Assembly (NCBI GenBank): GCA_023436305.1
Contig: JAEZJQ010000043.1
Span: 1 to 18,390, forward strand
From: Bacillota bacterium
GTDB taxonomy: Bacteria > Bacillota > UBA4882 > UBA8346
DNA: 18,390 bases
Reading direction: 5' to 3'
Position numbers and translations under genes: made by a program. Under the pieces are notes generated by a model. That model ran no database searches, was not told the DNA's origin, and saw only the letters and a program-made list of their open reading frames with translations. Position 1 is the stretch's first letter. Every line of letters begins with the position of its first letter. Shown here in pieces: positions 16,180 through 18,390 of this stretch.

Positions 16180-16343
16180 TCTTAACGTGCCTGAGCTTAC
16201 AAGGCGGGATTCTTCTTTGAAATTACCTTCCCCGCCGACTCGGTTAGCGAAGGTATGTAGTGCGATTCATCATGAATATGCTTTCATACCTTGCTTCGTG
16301 ACATTTCTTACCGCGCCCGCCAGCGTCAGATGCCATGTTATAC
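16180..16343 (-). repeat. attC-like structured repeat, copy 2
   Basis: On the minus strand the site runs from R''-type box GTATAAC (16343-16337) to R'-type box GTTAAGA preceded by AC (16186-16180), 164 bases. A run of 40 bases (16187-16226) is identical to 17251-17290 in copy 3, and near-identity continues for about 30 more. Inside, GGCGGG (16203-16208) pairs with CCCGCC (16231-16236), and the outer arms carry a shared CTGA-GC element. Its R'' box is exactly complementary to the R' box of copy 3 at the far end of the same unit. Confidence 0.7.
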
Positions 16344-16385
16344 GAAGTACTCGCGCTCCCCAAAATATGCCAAGCCACGGATGGC

Positions 16386-17162
16386 TCATTCACATTTTTG
16401 AAGAACTGCATATAAATCAGTTCTAGAATATCCATCACGATCGGAAATACCATTGTAAATATATAATCTATCATCTTTCCATTCGTAGCAATAAATGATA
16501 TTTGTGCTTTTATTATTTTCCCCAATCACATAGATAAAGTCATCACTTGACCATATTGGATCAAAACCTATTTCATATTTGAAATTCTTATTTGGCCACA
16601 CCGCCGTTTTATTTTCATTAAAAACATAAATGTTTCCGTTGTGATCTTTATATTTACCAACCAAGGTAATCAAATTAATATAATCTTCAAGCGTTCCTTT
16701 TAACTTAACAAAATTTATTTTCTTCCCTTTATACTCTAAAGTTATCTTTTGGGGATTTTCTAGATTATCTGTAATAAAAATAATCTTTTGCCCATCTAAT
16801 CTCATAATAGTTGTGTCAAAAAATATTAATTCAATCTTATTTTTCGATAATAAAGCAGCTTCTTTGATAATTCCACCATCTCCTTCAAAAGGACCCCAAA
16901 TAGCAACCTCATGACTATTTTGATATTTTGCGGATTCCCAGCTATCCGTATATTTTAAAAACGTTATTCCGATGTAATCAAATTTTTGTGAAGCATTAGT
17001 TGCAGATTTGCTTTCGTGTAATTTCTTGATATATTCTTCGCGACACCAAAATCCTTCAAACTTAGAAATTTTAAAGATAGGACTATCTTTCATAATAAAA
17101 CAATAAGCGCCCAGAACTCCGGAAAACAGTACTATTATTAAAATTATTAAGGTTTTTCGCAT
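16386..17162 (-). CDS. Membrane-anchored or secreted protein of unknown family
   Basis: The product has 258 residues starting MRKTLIILIIVLFSGVLGAY, a strong signal peptide or single membrane anchor, followed by a hydrophilic domain rich in Lys, Asn and aromatic residues. No lipobox is present. The middle (FDTTIMRLDGQKIIFITDN, YKGKKINFVKLKG) and the end (NGNIYVFNENKTAVWPNKN, CYEWKDDRLYIYN) look like beta-strand-rich repeats, comparable to small extracytoplasmic beta-sandwich proteins. I do not recognise the family. The ATG at 17162 has GGAGG eight bases upstream. The frame is open for 117 more codons through the adjoining repeat, but that part translates structured DNA and is excluded. The gene fills a unit bounded by GTTATAC/GTATAAC boxes. 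Confidence 0.75.
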   Translation of the reverse strand: MRKTLIILIIVLFSGVLGAYCFIMKDSPIFKISKFEGFWCREEYIKKLHESKSATNASQKFDYIGITFLKYTDSWESAKYQNSHEVAIWGPFEGDGGIIKEAALLSKNKIELIFFDTTIMRLDGQKIIFITDNLENPQKITLEYKGKKINFVKLKGTLEDYINLITLVGKYKDHNGNIYVFNENKTAVWPNKNFKYEIGFDPIWSSDDFIYVIGENNKSTNIIYCYEWKDDRLYIYNGISDRDGYSRTDLYAVLQKCE

Positions 17163-17226
17163 ATTTTTACCTCCATTTTTTGCAGCGGCCGGATGCTGCT
17201 GTCGACCCACCTTTAGCGAGTATTTT

Positions 17227-17412
17227 GTATAACGTCCGCGGGTTCCCGATGTGCCTGAGCTTACAAGGCGGGATTCTTCTTTGAAATTACTCTTCCCGCC
17301 GACTCGGTTAGCGAAGGCATGTGGTGCGATTCTCCATGAATCTGCTTCTTCGAATACCCTTCGTGATATTGCCCACGCACCCGAAGTGAAGCGGTAACCC
17401 CTGTTGTTAGAT
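17227..17412 (-). repeat. attC-like structured repeat, copy 3
   Basis: On the minus strand the site runs from R''-type box ATCTAAC (17412-17406, matching RYYYAAC) to R'-type box GTTATAC preceded by AC (17233-17227), 186 bases. Outer arms pair imperfectly: GGGGTTACCGCT near one end against AT-CGG-GAACCC near the other, with mismatched bases and an unpaired spacer between box and arm, as in attC hairpins. Inside, GGCGGGA (17267-17273) pairs with TCCCGCC (17294-17300), and GGTGCG (17323-17328) with CGCACC (17376-17381). The length exceeds most known attC sites. Confidence 0.7.
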
Positions 17413-17445
17413 GATGCCCTTTTCCCCTTCCTTAGTGTAGTCTTT

Positions 17446-18175
17446 TCATATTTTTGAATATTGAACCCAAATACATGGATCTGTATATATTCCGATATTT
17501 TTTTCATAATCAATCTCTACTGGATTTAAGGCTCCTTCAATAATGTACTTACCAGTTTCTAAAATCTTCGTATTTGTCCATTTTTCCCATTCATTTACTT
17601 TACCAGTAATGATCATCGAGACTTCTGCTGTCTTAAATACTTTTCCTCCCAGTTTATCATGGACTCTTAACCAAGGATCAAATGACAAACCGTCTTCTCT
17701 TTTCCATCGTGCGTAATTTTCAATAGGGATTAAAGGATATTGGAATTTCAAAGTAGGCCGTACCGGAACAATCAATATATCAATCTTTTTAGATTTGGCT
17801 AAACCTTTCATTGCTTTCACAACTTCAAAGCTTAATCCTTCACCTTTATGATTCTGCCTTACTACCGCAGCTAAAGCTAACAAAATATTCGGTTTTACTT
17901 CCTTTTTCTTTATTTCAACACCATTTTCAACAAGTGTTTTTAGATTATCAGGAATATCAATTAAATTTTGATCCCAATAAATTGGTATGGTAAACCCGTA
18001 AGCCACCAAATCATCATTTTCATTTAATAGTAAAACTTGATAATCTGCAAATGTTGAGAATAAATGAGACCAATCACTACAATCCATGAAGTAAAAACTC
18101 TGGCCATGCTTTACTGTTAATTTCATTAACTTCATTTAATAAATCAATTTTCTCTTTTAAAGTAAATGTTTTCAT
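17446..18175 (-). pseudogene. GNAT-acetyltransferase-like protein, single frameshift
   Basis: The original start is the ATG at 18175, with GAGG six bases upstream. It reads MKTFTLKEKIDLLNEVNEIN, SKAWPEFLLHG, then hits a TAG at 18079-18077. One base out of frame the protein continues CSDWSHLFSTFADYQVLLLN and runs to the stop at 17446. Removing one G from the GG near 18086 would give LLHDCSDWSHLF and join the parts into about 242 residues. Landmarks are PNILLALAAVVRQNHKGEGL (an acetyl-CoA-binding-like turn with Q-x-x-x-G-x-G), ARWKREDGLSFDPWLRVHDK and EGALNPVEID. These resemble GNAT-related proteins common in actinobacteria and Bacillota. Substrate unknown. The lesion may be real or a sequencing error. 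It occupies the unit bounded by the GTTAGAT/ATCTAAC boxes. Confidence 0.65.
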
Positions 18176-18228
18176 TTCTAACCTCGTTAATTTAATATCA
18201 CTTACGTTAGCCAAACATTCAAATATAA

Positions 18229-18390
18229 ATAATCAAAGGGGAAAAGGATGCATCTAACGTTGGGGAGGGTGACCTTGAATTTTTCGGGAAGCTTGAACCT
18301 TTAAACGGAAAGTTTAAATTTCAATTTCTGATTGATGATCTATACCAAAAAGAATGGGTAGTTTATTGCAAGAAACCTTTTAAAAGTCCT
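18229..18390 (+). pseudogene. IS91/ISCR-type (Y2) transposase fragment, continues past right edge
   Basis: From about 18271 the plus strand reads DLEFFGKLEPLNGKFKFQFL, then IDDLYQKEWVVYCKKPFKSP, and is open to the window end. LYQKEWVVYxKxPF is the conserved block of IS91-family rolling-circle transposases that precedes the YLGRYTHR motif, which would lie just outside. The frame is open back to 18229, but that part covers the cassette boundary and is not transposase-like. The gene is therefore cut inside the coding region within about 12 bases of the ATCTAAC box. It has no start here. What follows beyond the edge decides whether the element is otherwise intact. Confidence 0.7.

Larger units (their letters stand above)
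14996..18258 (-). mobile_element. Integron-like gene-cassette array (no integrase visible)
   Basis: Read on the minus strand, units start at 18258, 17233, 16186 and 15002. Each start reads ACGTTA, fitting a G/TTRRRY-type crossover. The first two units each carry one gene and end with a box complementary to their own beginning: GTTAGAT with ATCTAAC, and GTTATAC with GTATAAC. Genes start 71-97 bases inside the boundary, and the two complete units have their box 34-43 bases past the stop. Genes are unrelated to one another while the linking repeats are related. This is the architecture of integron cassettes followed by attC sites. An integrase, an attI site or a cassette promoter is not in the window. 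The attC-like sites are longer than common ones, and recombination function is unproven. Confidence 0.6.

Noticed and set aside
16187..16525. Short frames on both strands across repeat copy 2
   Set aside because: They consist of repeat sequence joined to the antisense or out-of-frame end of the neighbouring gene.
17227..17412. Repeat copies as simple MITEs with target duplications
   Set aside because: Outer arms within one copy match less well than the ends of the intervening units do, and no consistent target duplication is seen. This remains the main alternative to attC sites.
17163..17513. N-terminal extension of the membrane-protein gene through the structured repeat
   Set aside because: The frame is open but translates the attC-like repeat. 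A strong ribosome binding site and a signal peptide mark the ATG at 17162 as the true start.

Overview
The window looks like part of a moderately AT-rich bacterial chromosome of Bacillota type or a close relative. The evidence is strong GGAGG-type ribosome binding sites, frequent TTG/GTG start candidates, and gene families typical of soil or anaerobic Firmicutes. One caution is that the sugar-binding protein has a cleavable-looking signal peptide but no lipobox cysteine, which would be unusual in a classical single-membrane Gram-positive. No rRNA, tRNA or CRISPR was seen.

Left edge (1-1749): the start of a minus-strand gene leaving the window, the C-terminal part of a membrane glycosyltransferase, a decayed IS3-family orfA and a possible small gene remnant. 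This part is mostly debris.

Catabolic locus (1762-11976, all plus strand): a GntR/FCD regulator is followed by an apparent eight-gene operon. In order it encodes an iron-dependent alcohol dehydrogenase, a metal-dependent cyclase/hydrolase, a ribose-type ABC importer (permease, binding protein, double ATPase), a four-carbon acid-sugar kinase (DUF1537), a DUF362 protein with a cysteine cluster, and a PdxA-family dehydrogenase. Kinase plus PdxA2 is the known route from D-threonate-like acids via the 4-phosphate to dihydroxyacetone phosphate and CO2. The dehydrogenase, hydrolase and DUF362 protein are not part of that described route, so the real substrate may be a precursor such as a lactone or derivative (inference). 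Near-identical dyad sequences lie at the regulator start and ahead of the operon, suggesting one regulator controls both.

Middle debris zone (11977-14345): a secreted-protein domain fragment with a perfect 16-bp inverted repeat behind it, an intact DUF4375-type gene, a short adenosine-deaminase-like fragment, a 42-bp minisatellite encoding heptads, and methyltransferase and DUF3795 fragments.

Right part (14345-18390): minus-strand genes alternate with three related 164-186 bp structured repeats in the order gene, repeat, gene, repeat. Every boundary reads ACGTTA on the minus strand. The two complete units begin and end with complementary 7-base boxes (GTTAGAT/ATCTAAC and GTTATAC/GTATAAC). 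This is how integron gene cassettes with attC sites are built, so I interpret the region as an integron-like cassette array or a cluster of attC-like sites without a visible integrase. At the right edge an IS91-type transposase fragment abuts the last boundary. This array and the acid-sugar operon are the two parts most worth following up.
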